In this document: positions 10,513 through 19,390 of the stretch, piece by piece
Numbering within the stretch: the stretch's first letter is position 1
How the letters are laid out: every line of letters starts with the position of its first letter
NCBI RefSeq assembly: GCF_017833525.1
Contig: NZ_JAFICD010000006.1
Coordinates: forward strand, 310,001-374,000
Reading direction: 5' to 3'
DNA length: 64,000 nucleotides
DNA from: Duganella sp. 1411
GTDB lineage: Bacteria > Pseudomonadota > Gammaproteobacteria > Burkholderiales > Burkholderiaceae_D
Translations under genes and position numbers: made by a program
The notes under the pieces: generated by a model
What the model saw: only the letters and a program-made list of their open reading frames with translations
Database searches by the model: none
Told to the model about the DNA's origin: nothing

Positions 10513-10817
10513 TTTCCGTCCTTGGGCGCCATGGAAAACTTGCGGGGGACAAGCGGCTTGACGCCGGTCGCCCGCAGCTGTTCGAGCGCGGCCATGACAT
10601 CATCGGGAACGTCGGCCTTGAGCTCGATGCCCAGCTCCTGCAACACTTGCAGCACGCGGCCCAGTTGGACGGTTTCCTTGCCGCGTTCGACCTCGCGCAC
10701 GAACACCGGCCCCACACCGGCGCTGCCGGCGACGTCGTCGATCCGGACCTTTTGCTGCTTGCGCGTGGCGCGCATCAGCAAGCCAAGTTCGGCCGGGGTT
10801 TTGATAGGAAGAAGCAT
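10509..10817 (-). CDS. hipB: HipB-family XRE antitoxin/repressor
   Basis: A 102-residue protein with a Cro/C1-type helix-turn-helix over about 8-66 (LGLLMRATRKQQK, then DDVAGSAGVGPVFVREVERG) and a Lys-rich tail. It is first in the hipBA operon and overlaps hipA by four bases. HipB proteins neutralise HipA and repress their own operon as dimers. Three 22-bp palindromes stand directly upstream, spaced exactly 50 bp apart, which supports autoregulation here. The nearest one is about 11 bases from the start codon. Confidence 0.88.
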   Translation of the reverse strand: MLLPIKTPAELGLLMRATRKQQKVRIDDVAGSAGVGPVFVREVERGKETVQLGRVLQVLQELGIELKADVPDDVMAALEQLRATGVKPLVPRKFSMAPKDGK

Positions 10818-10827
10818 GAGACCTCAC

Positions 10828-10849
10828 AATCGATGCAATGACATCGATT
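10828..10849. promoter_or_regulatory. Putative HipB operator O1
   Basis: A 22-bp inverted repeat: arms AATCGATG and CATCGATT around a 6-base spacer. It is the proximal member of three related palindromes upstream of hipB and overlaps the likely leader. Binding by HipB is inference from position and symmetry. Confidence 0.75.
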
Positions 10850-10877
10850 ATGAGCGGCGATCAAACGGAAGTCAACG

Positions 10878-10899
10878 AAACGATGCGATCGCATCGTTT
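10878..10899. promoter_or_regulatory. Putative HipB operator O2
   Basis: A perfect 22-bp palindrome with half-site AAACGATGCGA. It begins exactly 50 bp after O1 and 50 bp before O3. All three sites share the core CGATG / CATCG. Confidence 0.75.
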
Positions 10900-10927
10900 T
10901 TGAGAAATTCAGCGTCCACAACAAGAA

Positions 10928-10949
10928 AATCGATGCAGTCGCATCGATT
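10928..10949. promoter_or_regulatory. Putative HipB operator O3
   Basis: A 22-bp inverted repeat with 9-base arms AATCGATGC and GCATCGATT around AGTC. It is the distal operator of the series and abuts the downstream GGTCAGGTCC repeat. Confidence 0.72.
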
Positions 10950-10957
10950 CCAATCCA

Positions 10958-11039
10958 GGGTCAGGTCCACCATTTCTACACGGGCTGAACCTTCCACCCT
11001 CCTACGGTAGCGCTCGTGTAGAAATGGTGGACCTGACCC
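10958..11039. repeat. Inverted repeat, GGGGTCAGGTCC family, copy 2
   Basis: 25-base perfect arms (10958-10982 and 11015-11039) enclose a 32-base loop. The arms match the outer part of the copy at 6732-6819 while the interior differs. The element lies just after the topB stop codon and upstream of the hipBA operators, so it may separate the two transcription units. Confidence 0.88.
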
Positions 11040-11048
11040 CGGAGTTGC

Positions 11049-13733
11049 TTACTCGGCGGTGGCGGCGGCTTTCTTCGGCGCGGCCTTTTTGGCCGGCGCT
11101 TTTTTGGCCGCCGCTTTCTTCGCTGGCGCTGCCTTGGCGGCGGCGGCCTTCTTGGCCGGCGCTTTCTTGGCCGGCGCCGCTTCGGCTACGGTCGCGGCGC
11201 CATCGGCGCCTTCGTCCGCTACCGCCGCCGCTTTGCCCTTGGCGGGCGCTTTGGCTTTGCGCTCTTCGAACTCGAAGCTGATCTTGCCGTCCTTGCCCTT
11301 GACCAGGAAGGCCTTGAACGGACGGCGCGTGCGCTGCGAAACAAAACCCGGCAACAAATCGGTCTTGCCTTCGTTGATCAGCTTGGCCATCTGCTCGGGC
11401 AGGATCTCCTGCTGCAAGATGATGCGGCCGCTGCGGAAGTCGCACGTCTTCGGCTTGGCGACACTGTTTTCGCAAACATACGCCAGACCCATTTCATACA
11501 CGCCGCCGGCGCACTTCGGGCAAGGCCCCAGCGGCGTCTGGCCGGTGAAGTCGACCGCTTCCGCGTCCTCCGAGTCGTCGTTCTGGCCGAAGTCGAACTC
11601 CAGCTTGAAGTTCTTGATCTCCTCGTCGCGCACGATGCGCAGGATGGCCGCGAACGGACGCCCCATCTTCGAGCGGAACCCTTGCAGCGGTCCGATCGTG
11701 CGTTCCTTGAGCAACTGTTCCACTTCCTCGATCTCGAACTGGCGGCTGCCCGGCGTCTTGCTCATCGAGAAATCGCACTTGGTGCAGGCGAAACGGCGAT
11801 AGTTCTCCTTGACCACGCTGCCGCAGTTCGGGCACGGCGTCGTCAACGTCGTGTAGTCGCCCGGAATCGTGTCGTTGTCGTATTCCTTGGCGCGCTTGAC
11901 GATGATCTGCGTCATCTGGGCGATTTCGCGCATGAATTCCTCGCGCGAGATCTTGCCCTTTTCCATCTGCGACAGCTTGTATTCCCATTCACCGGTCAGT
12001 TCCGGCGCGGTCAGTTCGTTCACGCCCAACCCGCGCAGCAACGTCATCAGCTGCGACGCCTTGGCCGTCGGCATCAGTTCGCGCCCTTCGCGCAGCAGGT
12101 AGCGCTCGGTCAGCAGGCCCTCGATGGTGGCCGCGCGCGTGGCCGGCGTGCCCAGGCCCTTGCCGGCCATGGCGTCGCGCAACTCGTCGTCCTCGACCAG
12201 CTTGCCGGCGCCTTCCATGGCCGACAGCAACGTCGCCTCGGTGTAGCGCGCCGGCGGCTTGGTGACCAGGCCGTTGGCGTTGACCTTGTCGGTGAGCACC
12301 TTCTCGCCCTTGGCGACCGGCACCAGGTTGCCGTTGGCGTTGCCTTCCTTGTCGTCGTCGGTCGACGCTTCCTTGCCGTAGATCGCCAGCCAGCCCGGGT
12401 TGGTCATGACCTTGCCTTCAGTTTTGAACTGATGGCCGGACACTTCCGTGTAGCGGGTGGTGACCTGGAACTCGGCCGGCGGGAAGAACACGGCCATGAA
12501 GCGGCGCGTGACCAGGTCGTACAGCTTCTGTTCCGGCTCGGACAGGTTCTTCGGCGCGATCGTGGTCGGGATGATCGCGAAGTGATCCGAGATCTTGGTG
12601 TTGTCGAAGATGCGCTTGTTCGGCTTGACCCAGCCCTTGTCGAGGATCTGCTTGGCGAACTGGTGGTAGTTCGGGTTTTCCTTGACCACTTCCAGCGCCT
12701 GCTGCACGGTCGGCATGTAGTCTTCCGGCAAGTGGCGCGAGTCGGTACGCGGGTAGGTCAGCACCTTGTGCTTTTCGTACAGCGCCTGGGCCAGGCCCAA
12801 GGTGTTCTTGGCCGAGAAGCCGAAGCGCGAGTTGGCCTCGCGCTGCAGGCTGGTCAGGTCGAACAGCGCCGGCGCCATCGACGTGGTCGGCTTGGCTTCC
12901 TCGGTGACCACGCCCTGCTTGCCGCGGCAGGCGGTGGCGATCGAGTCGGCGGCGGCCTTGCTCCACAGCCGCTCGGCGCGCTTCTCCGGATCGGTGTCGT
13001 CCTTCTTGAACTTGGTGTCGAGCCAGCGGCCTTCATACACACCGGCCGCGCACACGAACTCGGCGCGCACTTCCCAGAAGTCGCGCGGCACGAATTTCTT
13101 GATCTTCTCTTCGCGCTCGACCACGATCGACAGGGTCGGCGTCTGCACCCGGCCGACGGTGGTCAGGTAGAAGCCGCCCTCTTTCGAGTTGAACGCGGTC
13201 ATCGCGCGGGTGCCGTTGATGCCGATCAGCCAGTCCGCCTCCGAGCGGCAGCGCGCGGCGTCGGCCAGCGGCAGCATTTCCTCGTCGGTGCGCAGGTGGG
13301 TGAAGCCTTCGCGGATCGCGCCGGGCGTCATCGATTGCAGCCACAGGCGCTTGACCGGTTGCTTGGCCTTGGCGTTCTGGGCGATCAAACGGAAGATCAG
13401 CTCCCCTTCGCGGCCCGCGTCGCATGCGTTGATGAGGGTGGTGACGTCTTTACGCTTGATCAGCTTGTTGAGCACCTTGAGCCGCGCCTCGGTCTTGGCG
13501 ATCGGGTTGAGCGCGAAGTACGGCGGGATCATCGGCAGGTGCGCGAAGCTCCATTTGCCGCGCTTGACGTCGTGCTCTTCCGGCACGGCGATCTCCAGCA
13601 GGTGGCCGACGGCGGAGGACAGCACGTACTCGTCGGACTCAAAGTACTCATCGTGCTTGGTGAAGCCGCCAAGCGTCTTCGCGATGTCGTTCGCGACAGA
13701 AGGCTTCTCGGCGATGATGAGGGTTTTCGTCAT
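11049..13733 (-). CDS. topB: DNA topoisomerase III (type IA) with zinc ribbons and a Lys/Ala tail
   Basis: The 894-residue enzyme relaxes or decatenates DNA through a 5'-phosphotyrosine intermediate. The Toprim domain carries ACDAGREGE (103-111). The active-site tyrosine is Y327 in LTYPRTDSR, next to the E. coli TopB position 328. Two Cys4 zinc-ribbon regions lie at about 633-660 and 734-762 (CPNCG, CTKCD, CPKCA). The last 65 or so residues are an AKKAP-type Lys/Ala/Pro repeat resembling histone H1 or AlgP tails. E. coli TopB is about 650 residues, so the C-terminal additions are large. The start MTKTLIIAEK is chosen by homology. It is last in the LysM-dprA-smg-topB series. Confidence 0.93.
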   Translation of the reverse strand: MTKTLIIAEKPSVANDIAKTLGGFTKHDEYFESDEYVLSSAVGHLLEIAVPEEHDVKRGKWSFAHLPMIPPYFALNPIAKTEARLKVLNKLIKRKDVTTLINACDAGREGELIFRLIAQNAKAKQPVKRLWLQSMTPGAIREGFTHLRTDEEMLPLADAARCRSEADWLIGINGTRAMTAFNSKEGGFYLTTVGRVQTPTLSIVVEREEKIKKFVPRDFWEVRAEFVCAAGVYEGRWLDTKFKKDDTDPEKRAERLWSKAAADSIATACRGKQGVVTEEAKPTTSMAPALFDLTSLQREANSRFGFSAKNTLGLAQALYEKHKVLTYPRTDSRHLPEDYMPTVQQALEVVKENPNYHQFAKQILDKGWVKPNKRIFDNTKISDHFAIIPTTIAPKNLSEPEQKLYDLVTRRFMAVFFPPAEFQVTTRYTEVSGHQFKTEGKVMTNPGWLAIYGKEASTDDDKEGNANGNLVPVAKGEKVLTDKVNANGLVTKPPARYTEATLLSAMEGAGKLVEDDELRDAMAGKGLGTPATRAATIEGLLTERYLLREGRELMPTAKASQLMTLLRGLGVNELTAPELTGEWEYKLSQMEKGKISREEFMREIAQMTQIIVKRAKEYDNDTIPGDYTTLTTPCPNCGSVVKENYRRFACTKCDFSMSKTPGSRQFEIEEVEQLLKERTIGPLQGFRSKMGRPFAAILRIVRDEEIKNFKLEFDFGQNDDSEDAEAVDFTGQTPLGPCPKCAGGVYEMGLAYVCENSVAKPKTCDFRSGRIILQQEILPEQMAKLINEGKTDLLPGFVSQRTRRPFKAFLVKGKDGKISFEFEERKAKAPAKGKAAAVADEGADGAATVAEAAPAKKAPAKKAAAAKAAPAKKAAAKKAPAKKAAPKKAAATAE

Positions 13734-13994
13734 ATTTCGTATCTCGTTTTTTAACACTTGGGGTGGGTATAGCATGCGCATCATACATGGATCGCGCCGC
13801 AGTCTGCACTTTTGCGCCGCCGATGGCAAGGCCGGAGTGTGACAGTCTTGTCAAAGCGCAAATGATAAGCGGGTTGTCGGCACCACCGCAAGCGAACTGC
13901 GCGGCGTCGCCGCCAAGGCAGCGCGCGCAGGTGTTGCTTTTTTGGAACGAAAGACCGGCAAGGGGCCGCCCGTGGGCGCGCCGGCGGTTCTTGA

Positions 13995-14459
13995 TTAGTG
14001 CAGCAGGCGCGGCGCCTGGTCCTCGTCCGAGCCGAACAGGTCGTCGAACATCAGCGCGTCCGGCTCCTTGCCCTGGCTCCAGAGCAACATCAGCACGATG
14101 ACCTTGAGCTTGCCCAAGGTGACGGGCGCCTCCTCCAGCGCCAGCGCCCGCTCGACAACGATTTCACGTTGCAGCGGGGACAACACCTTGGCCGATTCGA
14201 GGAACTGGATGAAGCCGATCGCGGCCGTGCCGAGCACGTCCTGCTCTTCCTCGACGTAGAAGCGGGTGCCGGTCGAGGCGGCCGTCAACGAATGTTCGAC
14301 GCCGGCCATGGCAGTCAGGTCGTTGAGCCACACCAGGGCCTCGGAAATCTCGACATCGTCAAACCCGACAGCCGACAGCTTCTTGGCCAATGCGGCCGGT
14401 TCCGGGCAGGCATCGGGACGGTAATAAGTCTCGTAGAGATAAACAAGGATGTCGAACAT
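13995..14459 (-). CDS. smg: Smg family protein (DUF494)
   Basis: A 154-residue acidic, helical protein matching the Smg/DUF494 family (MFDILVYLYETYY at the start). The family is widely conserved between dprA and topA/topB genes in beta- and gammaproteobacteria, as here, but its biochemical role is unknown. It starts 80 bases after the dprA stop. The roughly 260 bases between its 3' end and topB hold nothing I can assign except a likely topB promoter and leader. Confidence 0.9.
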   Translation of the reverse strand: MFDILVYLYETYYRPDACPEPAALAKKLSAVGFDDVEISEALVWLNDLTAMAGVEHSLTAASTGTRFYVEEEQDVLGTAAIGFIQFLESAKVLSPLQREIVVERALALEEAPVTLGKLKVIVLMLLWSQGKEPDALMFDDLFGSDEDQAPRLLH

Positions 14460-14539
14460 GGCTCTACTCTATCAGTTAAAACAGATCGGACACAAGTACC
14501 GCACAGCTTGCCTAGCAGTTTGCCAGTTTCATCCCCTGC

Positions 14540-15679
14540 TCAGACGCGCAAGCGTTGGAACATTCCGCCCGGCAAACGCTCCAGCAGGCCGGCCAGTTCC
14601 AGCGCCAGCAGCTGCCCCTGCAGCTCGGCGGCCGACTGCCCCAGCGCGGCGGCCAGCGTGTCGGCGCGCGCCGGATGGTCGCCGATGGCGTCGAGCACGC
14701 GGTCGACGAAGGTGTCGTCGATCAGCGGCCGCGCGGCCATGCCCTCGGCCAGCATGTGCATATCCTCCAGCACGTCGGCGGCGGTCTCGACCAGCTTGGC
14801 GCCCTCGCGGATCAAGCGGTGGCACCCCTTGGCCAGCGCCGCGTGGACCGAGCCCGGCATCGCGTACACGTCGCGCCCCTGCGACACGGCCAGCCGCGCC
14901 GTGATCAGCGAGCCGGACTTGGCGGCCGCCTCCACCACCAGCACCCCGCGCACCAGCCCGCTGATGACGCGATTGCGGCGCGGAAAGTTGTCGCGCAGCG
15001 GAGGCGTGCCCAGCCCGTATTCGCTGACGATACACCCGTCCTCGGCGATGCGGCGCGCGAGTTTATCGTTGCCGGCGGGATAGATGCGGTCGGCGCCGGT
15101 GCCGATCACGGCCAGGGTCGAGCCGTCGCCGCGCAAGCCGCCCGCGTGCGCGGCCGCGTCGATGCCCAGCGCCAGGCCGGAGACGATGGTCAAGCCGGCC
15201 TCCGACAGCGCCTGCGCCATCCGTTCGGCGTTGTGCATGCCCTGGGCGCTGGCGTTGCGCGAGCCGACCACCGCCAGCGATTTACGCGTGAGCAACTCGG
15301 CGCGGCCCTTGACGTACAGCATCAGCGGCGCGGCGTCGATCTCGCGCAGGCTGGGCGGATAAGCGGGATGGTCGAGGGTGAGGAACAGGTTGCCCGGCAA
15401 TTCGCGCCAGGCCAGCACCGCCTCGGCCCGCGCCGCCAGCGCGGCGGCCGCGGCGGCGTCGAGCGGGCGCAGCAAGGCGTCGGCCTGGCCCGGTTTGACC
15501 AGCGCCAGCAATTGCTCGCGGCCGGCCTCGAAGACGGCCTGCGGCGAGCCGAGCGCGCGCAGCAGCCGGTGCGCGCTGAGCAGGCCGACGCCGTCGGTTT
15601 GCTCCAGGCGCAGCCACGCGGCCAGCGCGGACGCCGTGGGTGGGTTGGGGGTTTCCGTGGCTTGCACGGCGCGGCTCAC
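14540..15679 (-). CDS. dprA: DNA-processing protein DprA (Smf)
   Basis: A 379-residue DprA. It loads RecA on incoming single-stranded DNA during natural transformation and protects it. An N-terminal SAM-like helical domain (1-80) precedes the Rossmann core with VVGSRNAS, SGLALGIDAAAH, FPRRNRVISGL and a C-terminal winged helix (about 310-379). The start is a GTG whose first bases overlap the stop of the LysM gene (GTGA), indicating translational coupling. Length and motifs are complete. Other competence genes are not in the window. Confidence 0.94.
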   Translation of the reverse strand: MSRAVQATETPNPPTASALAAWLRLEQTDGVGLLSAHRLLRALGSPQAVFEAGREQLLALVKPGQADALLRPLDAAAAAALAARAEAVLAWRELPGNLFLTLDHPAYPPSLREIDAAPLMLYVKGRAELLTRKSLAVVGSRNASAQGMHNAERMAQALSEAGLTIVSGLALGIDAAAHAGGLRGDGSTLAVIGTGADRIYPAGNDKLARRIAEDGCIVSEYGLGTPPLRDNFPRRNRVISGLVRGVLVVEAAAKSGSLITARLAVSQGRDVYAMPGSVHAALAKGCHRLIREGAKLVETAADVLEDMHMLAEGMAARPLIDDTFVDRVLDAIGDHPARADTLAAALGQSAAELQGQLLALELAGLLERLPGGMFQRLRV

Positions 15680-16785
15680 TCCGGCGACTTGGCGACGTCG
15701 CCCACTTCCACCGGCGCCGTCACCTGCATGATCAAGCCGTACGAAATATGCTTAAACACGCGGAAGATAAACAGGTTGCCCACTTCCTCGTCCGGCAGCC
15801 TGACCCGCTGTTCGCTCATCCCCAGCCAGCCCTTGGGCGCGGTGGAATCGCTCACAGTTCTCCCGGCATGGTACAGCTGCAGCACGGCGCCGACATCGAG
15901 TCCGTCAAGCTTTCCGCGATTAATACTGACCACCTGGTTCTGGCCGGCGTGCGTGACGCCGCCGTAGATGGCCATCACGCGCGCGTCCACCGGTTGCCCG
16001 GGCGGATGCGGCACGTAGTTTTGCATCGGCGTCGGCGGAATGGCGCGCAGCTGGTCGCCTTTGCCCATCTCCTCCTTGGCGCTGGCGACGACGAAGGTGT
16101 GCACGTCGCCGCCCCGGGCCTCGGCCTGCAGCTTGAGCGTGCCCAGATAAAACGCTTCATGGCCGATCACCTCTTTCGTCACCGGGTCGCGCAGCGGATT
16201 GCCGGGCCGGAACACCTGGAACGAGGTATTGCCATTGAGTTCGCCCCGCACGTAGGCCTTGTCGCCCTTGCCGATGAACACATGGTCGTCCTGCGTGGCG
16301 ACCACGCGCGGCGCGCCCTTGAGCTCGTCGTTCTCGATGATCAGCGGCTGGCTCAGGAACGGCTCGATGACGCCGGCGGGGATCGACGGCACCGCGTCCT
16401 TGCCCAGGCCCTCGGTGCGCAAGCGGGGCGAGCGGCGCTCGGTGGCGGGATCGTTGACGCCGCCGTTGGCCTCGATCCGGTTGCCCAGGCGCAGGCGCCC
16501 GGCGGCGCGGTCGAACCAGATGACCTGGCCCGGATAGATCCAGTGCGGATTGGCGATCTGCTCGCGGTTCATGCCCCACACGGTGGGCCAGCACCACGGC
16601 TGTTGCAGGAAGCGGCCGGAAATATCCCACAGCGTATCGCCGCGCACCACCAGATGCTGGTCCGGCGCGTCGGCCCGGAACTCGCACTTCGACGCGGCCG
16701 CCGCCCGGGCCGCCGGCGCCGCCGCCGCGCCGCAAAAAAGCGCGGCCAATACTAAGCGGGTGCCGACTGTGCTAAAATTTTTCAT
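15676..16785 (-). CDS. Secreted LysM-domain protein
   Basis: A 369-residue protein with a signal peptide (about 1-29, cleavage near ARA-AA), a LysM domain about 43-95 (HLVVRGDTLWDISGRFL, then NPHWIYPGQ) and a long beta-rich C-terminal region of unknown role. LysM binds peptidoglycan, so it should act in the periplasm. It is first of the operon and overlaps dprA by four bases, a linkage common in Burkholderiales. Divergent from def. Confidence 0.87.
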   Translation of the reverse strand: MKNFSTVGTRLVLAALFCGAAAAPAARAAAASKCEFRADAPDQHLVVRGDTLWDISGRFLQQPWCWPTVWGMNREQIANPHWIYPGQVIWFDRAAGRLRLGNRIEANGGVNDPATERRSPRLRTEGLGKDAVPSIPAGVIEPFLSQPLIIENDELKGAPRVVATQDDHVFIGKGDKAYVRGELNGNTSFQVFRPGNPLRDPVTKEVIGHEAFYLGTLKLQAEARGGDVHTFVVASAKEEMGKGDQLRAIPPTPMQNYVPHPPGQPVDARVMAIYGGVTHAGQNQVVSINRGKLDGLDVGAVLQLYHAGRTVSDSTAPKGWLGMSEQRVRLPDEEVGNLFIFRVFKHISYGLIMQVTAPVEVGDVAKSPE

Positions 16786-16863
16786 AGTAGGTCCGGTGGA
16801 TGCGCCAGTCGATGCGCCTCACCGGGCGGCGACCCGCCCTAGGCACACAACAGCAAGCAGTGT

Positions 16864-16901
16864 CCTTATCAGAGGATAAGGTTGCTAATTTGAATCAAAT
16901 T
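16864..16901. promoter_or_regulatory. Two adjacent palindromes between the LysM gene and def
   Basis: CCTTATC and GATAAGG pair around AGAG (16864-16881). Next to it is a 15-base palindrome, AATTTGA-A-TCAAATT (16887-16901). This AT-richer spot is the only structured part of the 266-base divergent intergenic region and is a plausible operator or promoter overlap. No factor is identified. Confidence 0.4.
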
Positions 16902-17051
16902 CTGCCCATAAAACCCTGAACTAGCAAGCGAAACCGCGCTACGACAACCGGCGCGGCTGTTGCATTTTTGGTGGAGAAAATCGCCGCGGCCCCCGTCGTT
17001 TCGGACCGCGCGTTATCAAGGCAATCACATAGTTATCAACACAGTACAGAC

Positions 17052-17594
17052 ATGGCCATCTTAAATATTTTGCGTTACCCCGATCCGCGCCTGCACAAGG
17101 TCGCCAAGCCAGTGACCGTCTTCGACGAGCGCCTGGAGCAACTGGTCGCCGACATGGCCGAAACCATGTACGACGCGCCCGGCATCGGCCTGGCCGCCTC
17201 GCAGGTCGACGTGCACGAGCAACTGGTGGTCATCGACATCACCGAGACCAAGGACGCGCTGGTGGCCTACATCAACCCGGAAATCATCTGGGCCAGCGAC
17301 GAGAAGCAAATCTACGACGAAGGCTGCCTGTCGGTGCCGGGCATCTACGACGGCGTCGAACGCCACGCCCGCATCAAGGTGCGCGCGCTCGACGTCAAGG
17401 GCCAGCCGTTCGAGGTCGAGGCCGACGGCCTGCTGGCCGTCTGCATCCAGCACGAGATGGACCACCTGCTGGGCAAGGTCTTCGTCGAATACCTGTCGCC
17501 GCTCAAGCGCAACCGCATCAAGACCAAGCTGATCAAGGAAGAGCGCGGCCTCGAGCGCGAAGCGCAGCTGCGCGCCCAGGGCCGCCGGTACTGA
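17052..17594 (+). CDS. def: Peptide deformylase
   Basis: A 180-residue metal hydrolase that removes the formyl group from nascent N-termini. All three family motifs are present: GIGLA (44-48), EGCLS with metal ligand C92, and QHEMDH (133-138) giving H134, E135 and H138. I start it at MAILNILRYPD, which fits the family; reading further upstream to 16968 adds 28 unrelated residues. It is followed 2 bases later by fmt, so formylation and deformylation are co-expressed. Confidence 0.96.
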   Translation: MAILNILRYPDPRLHKVAKPVTVFDERLEQLVADMAETMYDAPGIGLAASQVDVHEQLVVIDITETKDALVAYINPEIIWASDEKQIYDEGCLSVPGIYDGVERHARIKVRALDVKGQPFEVEADGLLAVCIQHEMDHLLGKVFVEYLSPLKRNRIKTKLIKEERGLEREAQLRAQGRRY

Positions 17595-17596
17595 CC

Positions 17597-18553
17597 ATGA
17601 AAGTGATCTTCGCCGGCACGCCGGAATTTGCCGCCGTGGCGCTGCAATCGCTGCACGAAGCCGGCTTTGACATCCCGCTGGTGCTGACCCAGCCCGACCG
17701 CCCCGCCGGCCGCGGCATGCACCTGCAGCCGTCGGCCGTCAAGCAATACGCGGTGGCGCACGGCATCGAGGTGCTGCAGCCGCTGTCGCTGCGCACCGAC
17801 AGCAAGGACCCGCAGCGCGCCGAGCAGGCGCTGGCCGCCCACGCGCGCCTGCTGTCGACGCCGTACGACGTGATGGTGGTGGCCGCCTACGGCCTGATCC
17901 TGCCGCGCAGCACGCTCGACATCAAGCCCTGCCTCAACATCCACGGCTCGCTGCTGCCGCGCTGGCGCGGCGCCGCGCCGATCCACCGCGCCATCGAGGC
18001 CGGCGACGCCGACACCGGCATCACCATCATGGAGATGGAGGAAGGCCTGGACACCGGCCCGATGCTGCTGATCGAACGCGTCGCCATCGGCGCGCAAGAC
18101 ACCACCGGCGTGCTGCACGACAAGCTCGCCGCGCTGGGCGGCCGGATGATCGTCGAGGCGCTGCGCAAGTTGGAGCACAACCAGCTCGAAGCGGTGCCGC
18201 AGCCGGACCAGGGCGTCACCTACGCCGCCAAGATCAGCAAGGAGGAGGCGGCGCTGGACTTCAGCCGCCCAGCCGTCGAGATCGGCCGCAAGATCCGCGC
18301 CTTCAATCCCTTCCCCGGCGCGCACGCCACCGTCAACGGCGTCAACATCAAGCTGTGGGGCGCCGAGGTGGTGGAAGCCGACAGCAACACGCCGGCCGGC
18401 AAAGTGCTGGCGGCCGACGCGCAACACGGCATCGTGGTCGCGTGCGGCACCGGCGCGCTGCGCCTGACGGAACTGCAAAAGCCGGGCGGCAAGCGCCTGC
18501 CGGCCGCCGAGTTCCTCAAGGGTTTTCCGCTGGAGAACCTTACTTTCGAGTAA
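17597..18553 (+). CDS. fmt: Methionyl-tRNA formyltransferase
   Basis: A 318-residue enzyme that formylates Met-tRNAi with 10-formyl-THF. The catalytic core is seen as N114, H116 in NIHGSLLPRWRGAAPI and D152 in EGLDTGPM; a C-terminal OB-like domain follows from about 210. Length matches the family. The def stop and fmt start are 2 bases apart, the classic arrangement. Confidence 0.96.
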   Translation: MKVIFAGTPEFAAVALQSLHEAGFDIPLVLTQPDRPAGRGMHLQPSAVKQYAVAHGIEVLQPLSLRTDSKDPQRAEQALAAHARLLSTPYDVMVVAAYGLILPRSTLDIKPCLNIHGSLLPRWRGAAPIHRAIEAGDADTGITIMEMEEGLDTGPMLLIERVAIGAQDTTGVLHDKLAALGGRMIVEALRKLEHNQLEAVPQPDQGVTYAAKISKEEAALDFSRPAVEIGRKIRAFNPFPGAHATVNGVNIKLWGAEVVEADSNTPAGKVLAADAQHGIVVACGTGALRLTELQKPGGKRLPAAEFLKGFPLENLTFE

Positions 18554-18645
18554 GTCGGTCCGCTTCAAGCAAGCTCTTAAATTGCACGTTATGATGGTTC
18601 CCCGCTTCCAGCATCGCCTGGAAGCACTTTTGACTGGAGCCCTAC

Positions 18646-19281
18646 ATGACCGATCTGATCGACAAACTGCACTGGCGCTACGCCACCAAGAAATACAATC
18701 CCTCCAAAAAAGTGGACAACGAGAAGCTGGAGCGCATCCTGGAAGCGGTGCGCCTGGCCCCGACCTCCAGCGGCCTGCAGCCGTTCGAGGTATTCGTCGT
18801 CGAAAACCCCGAACTGCGCGCCAAGATCCGCGAAGTGGCATGGGGCCAGCCGCAGGTGACCGAAGCGTCGCACCTGCTGGTGTTCGCGGCCTGGGACGAC
18901 ATCACCGAAGAACGCATCGACATGATGTTCGACATGACCAATGAGCAGCGCGGCATGGTCAACGAGGGCTGGGAAGCCTACCGCAAGAAATTGAAAGGCA
19001 TCGTCGCCGCGCGCGGCCAGTCGGGCAATTTCGACTCGGCCGCCCGCCAGGCGTACATCGCGCTGGGCGTGGCGCTGGTCGCCGCCGCGCTGGAAGGCGT
19101 CGACGCCACGCCGATGGAAGGCTTCGATCCGGCCGCCGTCGACAATATCCTGTCGCTGAAAGAGCGCGATCTGCGCAGCGTCGTCATTCTGCCGATCGGC
19201 TACCGGGAACCGGAAGGCGACTGGCTGGTCAATCTGAAGAAGGTGCGCCGTCCGCGCGAACAGCTGGTCACAACGTTGTAA
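18646..19281 (+). CDS. NAD(P)H-dependent nitroreductase family oxidoreductase (NfsB-like)
   Basis: A 211-residue FMN-dependent enzyme. WRYATKKYNPSKK near residue 10-22, LAPTSSGLQPFEVFVV (37-53) and the C-terminal VVILPIGYR are typical of the NfsB/YfkO group that reduces quinones and nitro compounds. TGGAG stands 5-9 bases ahead of the start. It follows fmt by 92 bases and is probably its own unit. The natural substrate is not predictable. Confidence 0.85.
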   Translation: MTDLIDKLHWRYATKKYNPSKKVDNEKLERILEAVRLAPTSSGLQPFEVFVVENPELRAKIREVAWGQPQVTEASHLLVFAAWDDITEERIDMMFDMTNEQRGMVNEGWEAYRKKLKGIVAARGQSGNFDSAARQAYIALGVALVAAALEGVDATPMEGFDPAAVDNILSLKERDLRSVVILPIGYREPEGDWLVNLKKVRRPREQLVTTL

Positions 19282-19312
19282 CCCATACCACCGAAATCCG
19301 GTATACCACGGA

Positions 19313-19360
19313 GACACGTAGGGCGGATTAGGCGGAACGCCGTAATCCGCCATGCATGCG
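19313..19360. repeat. GTAGGGCGGATTA repeat, single half-element
   Basis: Contains CACGTAGGGCGGATTA followed by the hairpin GGCGGA-ACG-CCG and TAATCCGCC, then CATGCATGCG. It is a short, left-half version of the larger elements and lies between the nitroreductase gene and the DsbA-fold isomerase gene. Confidence 0.85.
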
Positions 19361-19390
19361 CCGCACTAGCCGCAACAAGGGAGAAATTGT

